Below are positions 23,753 to 35,606 of a stretch of DNA of 64,000 bases, piece by piece. The notes under the pieces are model-generated. The model was not told the origin of the DNA. It searched no databases and saw nothing but the letters and a program-made list of their open reading frames with translations. Positions within the stretch are counted from its first letter, which is position 1; each line of letters starts with the position of its first letter. This DNA comes from Pontederia crassipes. Lineage: Eukaryota > Streptophyta > Magnoliopsida > Commelinales > Pontederiaceae. The translations under genes and the position numbers were made by a program. The stretch is from NCBI GenBank assembly GCA_030549335.1, contig CM060194.1, positions 58,742,547 to 58,806,546 on the forward strand, written 5' to 3'.

Positions 23753-24102
23753 ATTACGCTTAGCATTTGTCGCCCAATTCATTTCCTATTACGCCTAGCA
23801 TTTGTCGCCCAATTCATTTCCTATTACGCCTAGCATTTATCGCCCAATTCATTTCCTATTACGCCTAGCATTTGTCGCCCAATTCATTTCCTATTACGCC
23901 TGGCATTTGTCGCCCAATTCATTTCCTATTACGCCTAGCATTTGTCGCCCAATTCATTTCCTATTACGCCTGGCATTTGTCGCCCAATACATTTCCTATT
24001 ACGCCTAGCATTTATCGCCCAATTCATTTCCTATTACGCCTAGCATTTGTCGCCCAATTCATTTCCTATTACGCCTAGCATTTGTCACCCAATCCACTAA
24101 TT
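23753..24102 (+). repeat. 35-bp tandem repeat, about 10 copies
   Basis: Units start ATTACGCCTAGC, continue CATTTGTCGCCCAATTC and end ATTTCCT. Ten copies differ at only a few positions (A/G in the ninth or tenth base, G/A in TGTCG). As 35 is not a multiple of three, every frame gives a 35-residue protein period, which makes false open frames. It lies in the leader of the element. Confidence 0.95.
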
Positions 24103-25040
24103 TCTATCATATTACGCCTTCCACCGCTCAATTTTGTCTATCATATTACGCCCCTGATTGGCGCTTCCATCTGTTTAGGCCGAATTCATTTACCTCTTTC
24201 CTATTACACTCCTGATTATGCCTTGCATCTGGATGTTGCCCACTTCAATTTTCTCTCTCCATGGTATTACACCCATATTGCCAAATTTTCCTTCTTTGGC
24301 GCTCATTAATTCTTATAAGTCGGAGTTGTTTATCATATTACACCAAGATACCAAAGTGGATGATTGACTCATTCCATACTAGAAATAATCGCAGGAAATC
24401 CTTTGATAACACGGATTCCTATTTCTCAATGATATTCCATGATCGAGACAATTGGCTACGCCCCCTAATTACGCCTTCCTTACCATGATTTTTCCTGTTA
24501 CGCCTTGCGGCATCTGATTGCGTCAAATTCAGACTCTATTAATTGCACGGAATTTATCTTTTTAGATTTTGTGCCTCAATTTTCGTCTCTCAAGCTATGG
24601 CCCAATTCAAATCCTATTAATTGCTGATTATTCTGTTAATTGATAACTCAGGATTTTTATTTTTTATTTTTTTTCAGGCTGATATGGCGCCATGATTTCT
24701 GGATTTATTTTAGTCTCCTGACATTGGACCCAAACGTATAATTGATGCTGATTGATTACTGATTAGGCCATCCCGATTAAGTCTTAAATCCATCTGCAAC
24801 AATTGATGATTTTGGAATCCAACTTATTATTACTTGACTCGGCCCGTGATTTCGTTAATTTATTTGCTGTATAGGGCTAACCGATTAGAATGGATTTTGT
24901 TTTGATCACGCATAATTGTCTTTTCTTGTTACTCGACATATCTTAATTTGATCATATTTTTAATTGATATTTTTCATTGGTCCGTGACCTCCGCTCTGTA
25001 TTAAATTGTTATATATGTAAATAAATTTTTTTTCTTTCCT

Positions 25041-25920
25041 GACACTTGGTTGTTGCAGTAATGAATTGAATATTTAATCACAACCAATTTTATTATTCTA
25101 CTATTTTTTCTGTTAGTTAGTTTTTTAAAGTTAATTTAGTTAGTTATCTGATTAATGCTAAAGTTCTTTAATTAATTAGATGAAGATTAGATGTATGATT
25201 ATTATTTTTTTTCTCTTTTATCTTACTGAAAATTAGTTGTTACAGGACTTGAGTGAAAATCTAATCACAACTAAGTTAATCACAACCAATTTTATTATTC
25301 TACTATTTTTTCTGTTAGTTAGTTTTTTAAAGTTAATTTAGTTAGTTATCTGATTAATGCTAAAGTTCTTTAATTAATTAGATGAAGATTAGATGTATGA
25401 TTATTATTTTTTTTCTCTTTTATCTTACTGAAAATTAGTTGTTGCAGGACTTGAGTGAAAATCTAATCACAACTAAGTTAATCCTTTGGATAAATTTATA
25501 TGTCACACATTCTAATCAGATATTAATTTTTTTTATTTTATTTAATTTTTTTCTAACACTTGGTTGTTGCAGTGACGAATTGAATATTTAATCACAACCA
25601 ATTTTATTATTCTACTATTTTTTCTGTTAGTTAGTTTTTTAAAGTTAATTTAGTTAGTTATCTGATTAATGCTAAAGTTCTTTAATTAATTAGATGAAGA
25701 TTAGATGTATGATTATTATTTTTTTTTTCTCTTTTATCTTACTGAAAATTAGTTGTTGCAGGACTTGAGTGAAAATCTAATCACAACTAAGTTAATCCTT
25801 TGGATAAATTTATATGTCACACATTCTGATCAAATATTAATTTTTTTTATTTTATTTAATTTTTTTTCTGACACTTGGTTGTTGCAGTGACGAATTGAAT
25901 ATTTAATCACAACCAATTCT
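25041..25920 (+). repeat. Tandem units carrying a repeated hairpin
   Basis: Three near-identical units of about 200-320 bp. Each joins two hairpins: type 1, TTGGTTGT...ACAACCAA (25046-25087, 25560-25601, 25875-25916), and type 2, TTAGTTGT...ACAACTAA (25233-25274, 25435-25476, 25749-25790). The 5' arm is usually followed by TGCAG, like a plant 3' splice site, and the 3' arm is preceded by AATC. Confidence 0.85.
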
Positions 25921-26739
25921 CTCTATTTTTTTATTAAGTTAATTTTTTTTATTTTTATTTAATTAGTTAGTTGTTTGGCATTTTAATTAATAGTTTAAGG
26001 AGTCATCTAATCGATATTTCTTTTTGTGCATGGAGAGGAACTCGACTAATCATTTCTTCGGATACGTAGACCGAGCGATGCATGAATTAACACGTCGGGT
26101 TCATCTCGGACATGACAAGGCGAGAGGAAAAAATCACCTTGGAATCGGCCGATCTCTGCGCTCCTTGAATTTGATGTGACCCTTCACTGCACGCATCACG
26201 TGGGAAAGGTAAGTTTACGCCCGAAGTTTCATCCATAAATTTTTACCCCTTCCACATCCTTGCAGATTAAGCACCACTTCTTACGGCCGAAGTTCCAAAG
26301 CTTCATCAATTACGGCCGAACTTTTCTTCCTTACGGTCGAAGTTTCAACGCTTCTCGCCCAAAAGCCTTTACGGCCGAAGTCTCACACCGTCTCCGCTGC
26401 TCTCTTACGCCCGGACAAGAACTGACGCCGTCACCGCCGCTCCCTCACGTCCTTTCCTCCTTACGACCGAAGTGGCTCTTACGGCCGAAGTTCCGAAGTT
26501 ACGCCGCCCCTCTCATCATTACGCCCTGTGTGTTACGGCCAAGCTTTTACGGCCGAGACTCTCCATTATCGGCCGAAATCCATCAATTATCGGCCGAGAT
26601 CTCCTCTCACCGACACCATTTTCAAATTCATAACACTGACACCACAAGAATCTCGGCCGAGTCTCTTCAGCTTTTGCGGCCGACACCTTCATGAAATGAA
26701 GGGAATGCTTCAATCAGCTAAACAAGGATGAAATCAAAT

Positions 26740-27610
26740 CTAATATTAATGCAAATGCTCCTTGGTTTATCTCTAAACTACAAGAGGATTTAAAATCAGC
26801 TTCTCAGCTACAAATTCAAATGAAATCCACATTTCTATTAATGAATTGGATATAAATTAGCACCTAATACAAGTTTGGAAAATCAGAAATTGTCATTGCT
26901 CCTTGGCTCATCTTTGAATCTCAAGGAAGGCCTTAAAACCATCTCTCAATGGTGGATTAAAATGGGGCTTAACAATGGCAATCAGATTTCAGGAATTTCA
27001 GGAAACCAGAAATCAACAACTCATTCAAATTAGGAAAAACCAAATGTGATTACAGATTTGAATCATAGGAATGTCAAAGCTTCTCAATCCATTTCTGAAC
27101 AAGATTGGGATAGATGTTAACCTCTCAGTTGTTCAATTAATTCAATCCCCAATGACAATCAAATTCAAAAAGCCCAGGAAAATCAGAAATCAGATTGTTC
27201 AAAAATCATGAAAGCAGAAAATCAGCAACAATTACAAATTAGAACCTTAGGAATGTCATTGCATCTTGATCATTTCTGAACTAGAATGGAACCATAAGAT
27301 AACCTCTCAGTTGTCAAAACAATTGTGGCTCCACAATGACAAAACATGTTCTAAGAGTTTAGAAATCAGGAAGGCATTCAGAATTCAGATTTCAAAAAAA
27401 TCAGATTTCAGAAAGTAGAAATCAGAATTCTATTTGGGTTTGTATCTAGAACTTGGCATTGATTCTTGATTCATTTTTGAATAAGGGTTAGATCAAATGA
27501 TAACTTCTCAGTTATAAATACAAATAGGATCTTCAAATGACAAGATCGAATTCATAATAGTTCAGATTCAGAATTGTAAAACCAGAAATTCAGAATTCAG
27601 AAATCAGTGT
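26740..27610. repeat. Diverged tandem repeat, roughly 200-bp unit
   Basis: About five diverged units recur with the phrases CTTGG or CTTGAT, then CATTTCTGAA, then AACCTCTCAGTTGT, then CAGAAATCAGA. No coding frame and no known family recognised. Confidence 0.5.
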
Positions 27611-29100
27611 AGGAAGTTTGAACTTATCCCTAATCCATCCACAATTAATCTAGACTACTACCCTATCCTTGGAGAGCTAAATCATACTAAACATATTAGA
27701 AAACTGATACAAATCATCCTGCAATTAGTTGATATGAAGGCTGTCCACAGGATCAGATTTGCAGCAACTCTTCAGCTCCTTCCCTCTTGCTTCCTGTCCA
27801 GCCACCCTCCAAATGGAGGCCCTCCTCTTTCCTCCAAGTTTTCCAGCTTATATATGACTCTTGTCCACCCTTGGATGCAGATGAGAAGGTTCCCTTGTGC
27901 CTTGATCATGCCAAGTGTCCTGGTCCAGAAAATATCTGCAGTGACAACTTTTTGGACAGCCAAAAAGCAAGTGGTCCCCCCTCTTTTTCCCTCTTTGTGC
28001 AGCCCTCTTTTCCCTGCTAGAAAATCCACAACAGCAAACATCAATGTCCTCTAATAAGAAATAAACAAATAAGGATTAGGACAGCAAGTAAACTCAGCTC
28101 AATAATCAAAAGGAGTTTGGTGTTATACAAGAGTGAAAATCAATATGAAAAACTAATGGTTTTGGAACCCGGAAATGATAACTTTGCACTAATCATGGAA
28201 ATTATTCAAATACAAGTGATTCAAGACATTAGAGGCATCAAATGAATTAGGGTGGCAAGTGAGTGAAGTCAGAAATCAAATATAAATAAGATTTCATATA
28301 AATGATAACTTGGGTGCCAAAATGATAACTTGATTGCCTTAAAAATGATAACTTGTCATAACCTTTGTTGTGGTTATCCAAATGTGATCAAATTTAAACA
28401 GCAATGAGTTAGGACAATAATATAATGAATGTCTGAGGCCTTTGTGCAGATTTGACAGTTTTGCATGTCAAAATGATAGTTTTGCCCTTTAACGATAACT
28501 TGGCATTGGAAAAATGATAACTTATTCAAATGGATTTATAATTTTGCACAAGTTGAGATATGATCATCCAAATATGATTCATTCATGATGGCAATGAATT
28601 TAGGGCAGAATAATCACTGGAATTCAGCTCAATTAAAATAATGACAACTTATGCATTTGTAATGATAACTTGCCCTAAAAATGATAACTTGGCATAGAAT
28701 TTAATTATTAATGACTTTTGGCATTTCAGAACTTCTATGCACAGGGAATTGAGTATAAAATGAGCAAGATCAACTAGTTATCACAATTCATGCATTTCAA
28801 ACATAATTGGCCAAAAGTTGGACAATTTAGGGATTCGATAGGGGTGAAATGCATCTAAAATGGATAAAAACTATATTGATCAGCTAGTGATCATAATATA
28901 AGCTTGCAAGTTTGGTTCAAGCATGAATTCCTCACAATTCATGGTACATGCTCTCGAGATGGTGCATCCCCCCACCCTGAAAAGATTGAACATATCTATC
29001 CCCTCCCCTTTTCTCCTTTTTGGCCACACTCTGGTCATTGTGGTCGAGCTTCCTATAAAAGGAGTAACAAAGATTTTATCCTGTGTGGTGCATGTGTGGT
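27611..29100. repeat. Region with ATGATAACTTG motif array
   Basis: Non-coding AT-rich DNA. Between about 28290 and 28690 the motif AATGATAACTT(G) recurs roughly eight times at irregular spacing. A TATA-like CTATAAAAGGAG at about 29052 precedes the LINE's 3' end. The whole 26740-29100 stretch may be part of one unnamed element. Short frames at 27734-28054 show no recognisable protein. Confidence 0.45.
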
Positions 29101-29104
29101 TTTT

Positions 29105-29760
29105 TTAAGGGAAATGTGAAATTGCATTAGGAAATAATTGTAATGTCATTCGAATACATATATAGAGGAAGCTCGGAGGTGGAGAATCCTCCCAAAAAAA
29201 ATCGAAATCCGATCTACGACCAAAAGATGCTAACATGTCAGCCTCGCAATTTACATTACGAGTGACATGTTTGCACAAAAACTCAGACAACCTAGAAGTA
29301 GCATCCCAGATATCGTTAATGTTGCTTTTGATGCGCCATGGGCAGGGGGAAGCATGGTTGATGATCGCCACTGCATTCACAGAATCTATCTCCAATGAGG
29401 TGTTCAATTCCAATTTGACGGCAGTGTAAAATTCCTTGGAGAATGGCCCACACCTCAGCTTCCAAACATAATTGAATCTCTCATTTCAAGCCCTTGCACA
29501 TCAGAAAGAAGAGTTAGAAGAATGCACTATATAGCTTGCTCCCCCCTCCCCGAAGCGATCACGAATGAGCCATCCGAGTTCAGTTTGAACCAGGATTGGG
29601 GAGGAGGCTCCCATGTAACCACCAGTGGGTTAAATGGGGGATGTCCTTGGATAGGAGTCAACTCATGATAGGAAACCAACACTTGCATCCATACCCGACT
29701 TGCGGTTGTCTGGTTAAAGCGGAAGTGAGCATCATTTCTCCATTTCCAAATTTCCCACAA
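29105..29760 (-). pseudogene. LINE RNase H domain remnant
   Basis: Two minus-strand pieces, 29760-29527 (WEIWKWRNDAHFRF, then WFKLNSDGSF) and 29413-29105 (ELNTSLEIDSVNAVAIINH, then NVNCEADMLASFGR). Typical of the RVT_3 RNase H that closes many plant L1 ORF2 proteins. They lie in different frames. Confidence 0.8.
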
Positions 29761-30170
29761 GGTTAAAGCAGAGCACGATAAGCAACGGGTAGGATTTAAT
29801 GACCTTCATGAATCCAATCTCCAGATACCCACGAATCCATCAGTCAAAATGTGACATTAGTTTGGGACTGAAACAGATTCCAAATAGCACGAGATGATGT
29901 GCATTCAAAAAATAAATGGCCAATGATTTCCATGAAACAACCACAAAGAGCACAGGAAGAAACAACATTGGAATTGAACTTAACGAGCATATAATTTGTA
30001 GGTAGGCGATTATGTGTTAGTTTCTACAGGAAAACATGAACCTTGGGAGGGACACGGATGCTCCAGATTTCCTTCCAACCAGACCATCCTGCAAAGCTAG
30101 GTGGCACAAGAGGCTTAATAATGAAGTTATAAACTGACTTTGTAGATGGGATACCTGAAAGTCAGGGAGT

Positions 30171-31470
30171 CTAGATCCATATATCCTCATAGGGAGAAGT
30201 AGGTAATCTAATTGAGATAATTAAATTCTCAAGATATGGTGAAAAACAATCCATCAGTAAAGCCAAATTCCAAGTCGAGTTTATAAGCAGGTCTGAAACC
30301 ATCATAGAAGCCAACGGAGAATCCACATTTATATGTAAAGGCAAATAGCACAGAGCTACATTAAACAACCAGGCATCATAGAAAACATGAGTAGAGACAC
30401 CATTACAAATTACTTTCCGAAAACCAAATTTAATGTTGTCAAGCACCTGTAGTAATAGAAGCCAACTCCTTGCCGGCTTCTTCAAACTCCAACTCTAGAA
30501 TTAATACTATGCCAAGGGTGGGGACAGCCATACTTAGCACTGATAAATTTAGATTGCAGATCATTGGATTTATTTAGTATATTCATTACTCTTTTTGCTA
30601 GCAAAGCGTGCTGCATAAATGTAAGATCTTTAATACCCAAACCCTCACCTGTTTGGCTAGTTTAGTAGTATTCTAGTTAATCAAATGCAAGCCATGTTTG
30701 TCCCCAGAAGAAGACCATATAAAGGTTCTAGATAATTTCTCAAGGGATACAATAAGACCAAATGACATATGTATGCAACATAAGGAATAATTAGGAATGG
30801 TTGACAGTGAAGCCTTAATCAAGGTAATTCTACTTGCTTGTGTGAGAGATTTCATTTTTCATCCATCCAGCTTGTTTTGTACTCTTATAATCACATGTTG
30901 TAGTGAAGAATTTGTAGGAAATTGAACCACCCAAGTAGTTAAAAGAAAAGGACCCAATAGGCATCTAAAGAGCATCTTTCAATTTTCTCTTCCTATTAAC
31001 ATTCAGTTTGGGAGGGAAGAGCACAACAGATTTGGACACATTTATCTTTTGATTAGTCAGTCTCTTATATTTCTAAAAAAATTTCATTATGGTTTTGCAA
31101 TTAGGAGATGTAGCAGCAAGAGAAACTAAGAGATCATCCGCATAGGATAAGTGACTAATAGCCATATTCCCTACCTTAAAAAGTTTGAAAGAGCCCATCT
31201 GCAGCATTCACTAAGGAAGAGAATGTTTGTGATATCAGAATGAACAGATAAGGAGACATAGGATCTCCTTGTATCCTCATATTACCCTTGAGTATGGAGA
31301 GAGTGAGCCATTTGCATTATATGTAAATTTAGAGGAACCAACACAGGTCATGACCCAGATTCTAAAGACAGTCGGGAAATTCATTAGAGATATGACCTTA
31401 TTAATTGCATGCCAGGACATCCTATCATAAACTTTTTCCATATCAGCTTTAAGGTGGTTAAGGTGTTGTA
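30171..31470 (-). pseudogene. LINE reverse transcriptase and linker remnant
   Basis: Minus-strand pieces of the L1 reverse transcriptase, including YADDLLV, and of the cysteine-poor linker seen in plant LINEs (KVICNGVSTHVFYDAW). Split by several stops and frame changes. Confidence 0.75.
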
Positions 31471-31510
31471 TGGACTAATAAGGGGTGTATGCAAAAGTAA
31501 TTAGAAGAAG

Positions 31511-33340
31511 TGTAACACCCGAAAGATTTAACCCAAAACAAGAAAATAAAATAAAATGGAAAAGATAAAAGGGGAAACAAAAGAAAAGATAAAATCTGAG
31601 TTAGATTTGATTTGATGAGGGAGGAGTTGATTTTTACTTTAAACTCGGATCCTTCCCCTATAAATAAGAGGCCAAGTCCATGAAATCAGCCCCCTTTCTC
31701 CTTGCGAAGCTGGCTCTAGTTTTCCTCCTCGTACCTGCGCCCTTTCATTTTATTCTCGTCCTTAATGGACGCTGCCATACAGGGGACACACCGGAGGACT
31801 CGGACGGGATCGGCCGCACATCTGAACAAAGAGGAGTGGGCACAGGAAGAGGAAGAAGAGGACTGCAAGAATAATTTCTTGGATAGAAACTAAAATGTAT
31901 GGAATTAGGATAGATTCTTCTTAGAATCATGATTTTAGACTTGAAGCATACCTTAGTTTATGCCTAGTGTAAAATAATATTCTATGATGATGATTGATGC
32001 CGACCATCGCCGAAAAAGTTGAACGAAATGCAAACTACGCGTCTGCGCAATTTCTATGTAAGAAGAACCTAGCCCGAGAAGGTCCTTCGCCGGACCGAGT
32101 TCGTAGGGACTCGGTCCGGATCCGTCATTGTTGCGCTCGCCGAGCTCTACAATCAGATGAACCTGGCCCGGGTTGAAGACAACACGGACCGAGTTTTCAC
32201 GCATGACGAACAGTCGGGCGCGATAGCTGTCCCGACAGGAAGACGACCTAACTCGGCCCGGGTGTAACCCGAACTCGGTCTGGGTTTTCCCTAATTTTCC
32301 CAAGAACAATTATGTATGAACCCGACCCAGGTTTCACCCTACTCGGCCCGGGTTCCAACATTGATTAAGTCAATTTTATGATGTTTAAATCCCTGAGTTA
32401 TGTCTTTACTCCATATCTTAATTATGATGATGGTTAGGTCGATATTTCACCTGATTACTCTTCATGATCTTATCTTATTATCCTGATTTAAAGTTCTTGT
32501 CAAGATTTGATTTGTTTAATTAAAAGATGAAAGATAAAAAATATAAATCGTTAAATGGAGAGCTCTTTTTATGATGAACTGATGACGATCAGGTTATGGA
32601 CTGACTACGATAATTTATGGGCTGGCCTTACCAGTTATGATGATGACGATGGACGATTTGAGGCGGGCCTCCCCATGGATTGAAATATATCTCAAATAAG
32701 TCAAAGATGAATAATAAGATGATGAAAAAGATGAACACATATGAATAAAGAATCTTTCTTATGATGTCCGGCTTTTTGCCATTCTTATAATGACTCTTTA
32801 TGATCTCTTATTCATATGTCCCTTTACATGTTCCTATCATTCTATTTATGATCATGATTCATTCTCCCTTTATATGACGATGTTACTTTTATGATTCATG
32901 TATAGTATTATGATCTTATGATGATATTTATCTTACTTCCATACTGAGTTGTAAAACTCATAGGGAGGTTCTCCCCTGTATGTTTTTAAATGCAGGCTAA
33001 GGTCTGAATGACGAAGGTGGTCAACAGTGACAAATCGAGCTCGTAGGTGGTTGCACACGATTATCGAGTCCTTTAGATGATGGATAGTTTTTTTCTTTCC
33101 TTATTAGTTTGATGTATTAGATTTTTTTGGGCTCCTATGAAGTCATTTATCAATCTTCCGCATATGATGATATTACTCTCTTTTATTATTAATGATGATT
33201 AAGTTTTCCACTTTTACCGATGTTAAGTTGACCAATCAAAGTCTTATTTTTTTGTCAATAAGATGTACACGTAAGGATGACCCGTAACGTTCTTGAAGCG
33301 TATTCTACCACGTGGCGATGTGCGATTTGGGGACGTTACA
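31511..33340 (+). repeat. 5' LTR of the chromovirus-like element
   Basis: Runs from TGTAACACCCGAAAG to GGGGACGTTACA, 1830 bp. TATAAATAAGAGG at about 31659 is the likely promoter. Between about 32070 and 32360 the motif CTCGGCCCGGGTT and variants recur. GGTATCAAAGC just after the LTR suits the Met primer site. Confidence 0.85.
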
Positions 33341-35606
33341 GTTAGGTATCAAAGCCTAAAGTTAGGGCATTCTCATGTCCTAATGTATGATGTATAGTCC
33401 ATGTGCAAGTGCCACGAGCAGTCTCTGCGCCACCTGAAGTCAGGTAAGTCAATCTTATCTCATAAGATATATGATGTTTCTAAATATGATGATTTATGAT
33501 GATGTAGATGCTTCCACGCCGCGCACCTACTGGTCGAGATTGGGATCGGAGACAACCTCGAAGTAACGGCAGGATTAGAAATCCGTAACAAGAGGGGACG
33601 GACCAGAATGAGGTCCAAATGAGTCAGGCTCGTGCTGTGGAGCTGACAGTTCAGTCTCCATTGGTGCAGCCCCCACCATCACGGGCACCAACAATTTCAC
33701 CCGTACTGACACCATCCGTTCAGGTCGCACCAGTCATGACACCATCAGTTCAGCTTCCTTTTGTACAGTTTCCACATGTACAACTTACGCCACCAGTGTC
33801 CTATAAGGACACTATTCAAGCATTCATGAAGTTGCGCACTCCAGAGTATGATGGCTTGGGCGAGTTTGACAAAGTTGAGAGATGATTTAGGACCATTAAG
33901 GAGAAGCTGCAACAAATGAACTGTGGTGAAGATAAGAAGGTCCTATTCGTCACCATTAAGAATGCTTTAGACTGGTGGAAGAGCGTGGTGGATACTTAGT
34001 ATGAAGGACAGAATGATCGATGTTCCTTGGGAACGCTTCTGTGAGGCATTCAAGGCACACTATTTCCCGGCATACTAGCGTGAGCTGAAGCAAAGGGAAT
34101 TCTTACAACTGAGTCAGGATCAGATGACGGTGGCTCAGTACCATGTCAAATTCATTCATCTAGAAAGGTACAACACTCTCAAGATGAGTGATAGACAAAA
34201 GGTCGATCATTTCTGCTGGGACTTAAACCAGACCATCAGGACCAGTACCTTAGCTGACCAATGTGCTAATGTGAGTCTGACGGTGGAGTTAGCAACAACG
34301 ATGGAAAGGAACTATGCTAGATAACAACAAGAACTGAAGGATGTGAAAGGAAAGGCTCCCATGCGGTCCTCTGCTTAGAACCAACCTTGATGGAATGATC
34401 ATCATCAGAATCGAGGAAGACCCGACCGTAGGAATCAATGTTGAGATAACTGAGCGAGGCCATATGAGCCTCTTGATGCTAACCGCCACAACAATCCCAG
34501 TGTCAGGTAACGATGATGAATATGAAGTTAAGATGCTTATGATGAAGTAAATTGAGTCATGACCCTTTTTGCAGCTCCAACGTCAATAGTCCCAGTAGCA
34601 GACACAGGGTACTGCCTGTCCCTATTGTAGGAGGTTCCACATAGGGAAATGTATGATGAAGGTTGGGGTATGCTTGCACTGCGACCAACAAGGACATTTC
34701 ATTTGTGACTATCCTACCAAAAAGGATGATCCTGCATCAGCTCCGCGTGACGCAAGAGGTAGGAACAACATGGTGCGTGGAAGAGTCTTCCACCAAAAAG
34801 AGGATGCAGTACCGGCAGACGCCGAAGTCATTAGAGGTACACTATCCATAGCTGGTCTCCCTACTACAGTCTTATTCGATTGGGATGCATCGCACTCTTT
34901 TATATCTAAAGACTGTGCTACTGCTTTAAGCTTACCGCTACATGATATAAGTCACTCTATGGAGATAACTACTCCTATGGGAATGCTCTACGCTACAAAG
35001 TACCTTCCTGAGGTACCAATGGAGATACAAGGAAAGAACTTTTCTGCAGATCTGATAATCATTCCAATGACGAACTATGATGTCATTTTTGGTATGGATT
35101 GGCTATCCTACCACGATGTGGCCGTGCTACGTAAATAGAAGAATGTGATCATTGGTACCCGAGGTGAACGCAAGGCTACTGTTAGAAGTACCATAGGCAA
35201 AGATGGAAAGGTTATTATATCTGTCATAAAAGTACAAAGAATGATACAAAAGGAATGCAAAGGTTTCCTTGCAAATGTGATGAAGACGGACAACCCATGG
35301 ATCCAACTACAACAACTGGATGTAGTTCGGGAATTTTCAGATGTATTTCTTGACGACATCTCTGAATTACCACCTCCACGAGAAATTAATTTTCGAATCG
35401 ATCTCCTTCCAGGCACTGCCCCGATCTCGAAGGCCCCCTACAGGATGGCACCGACCGAGATGCACGAACTGAAGAAGCAAATATAGAAACTTTTAGACAA
35501 GGGATTTATTCGACCGAATGTATCTTCTTGGGGTGCTCCAGTGCTATTTGTCAAGAAGAAGGACTGCTCTCTAAGATTGTGCATTGATTAGTTTAGGTAT
35601 AAGGAG
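31511..35606 (+). mobile_element. Ty3 chromovirus-like (Tekay-type) 5' part
   Basis: A fossil gypsy element: complete 5' LTR (31511-33340), initiator-Met-type primer site (from about 33342), gag-like region (about 33.5-34.5 kb) with a zinc-knuckle remnant near 34.67 kb, protease (about 34.8-35.1 kb; ASHSFIS) and the start of reverse transcriptase (about 35.4-35.6 kb). It ends abruptly where another LTR-like sequence begins at 35607; the rest of pol and its own 3' LTR are not in the window. Broken in many places and truncated. Confidence 0.8.

Larger units (their letters stand above)
22222..26700 (+). mobile_element. Truncated gag-pol-less Athila-like element, plus strand
   Basis: A fossil Ty3 (Athila/Tat-type) element. 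Its left LTR is represented by the R/U5-like part only (22222-23002), followed by a tRNA-Asp primer site (23009-23025), a leader with TTACGGCCG-type motifs and a 35-bp tandem array, repeated hairpins (25046-25916), the block GACATGACAAGGCGA (about 26110) and another motif array to about 26690. In the related 41100-53374 copy, gag-pol sits between the hairpin and that block; here they are almost adjacent. After about 26700 the similarity ends: no polypurine tract or 3' LTR follows. Broken and truncated. Confidence 0.7.
29101..31510 (-). mobile_element. 5'-truncated L1-type LINE, minus strand
   Basis: A non-LTR element running leftwards. Order on the minus strand: RT with a HLKADMEKVYDRMSWHA stretch (about 31450-31400), the catalytic YADD at 31133-31144, the RT end SRITLIKASLSTIPNYSL (about 30830), a zf-RVT-like linker (30485-30171) and an RNase H domain (PPQSWFKLNSDGSF near 29600, to about 29110). 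A T7 run at 29101-29107 is its A-tail. The endonuclease and ORF1 are missing: the element is cut off at about 31510, where a chromovirus LTR begins. Several frame changes and stops split it, so it is dead. Confidence 0.85.

Noticed and set aside
23753-24102. Possible CRISPR-like array or repeat protein
   Set aside because: The 35-bp units are directly adjacent with no spacers, the setting is a plant retrotransposon leader, and the protein repeat is only a frame effect of a 35-bp unit.
27734-28054. A 106-residue frame with a partner on the minus strand
   Set aside because: No recognisable motif, and it lies in repeat-like non-coding DNA.
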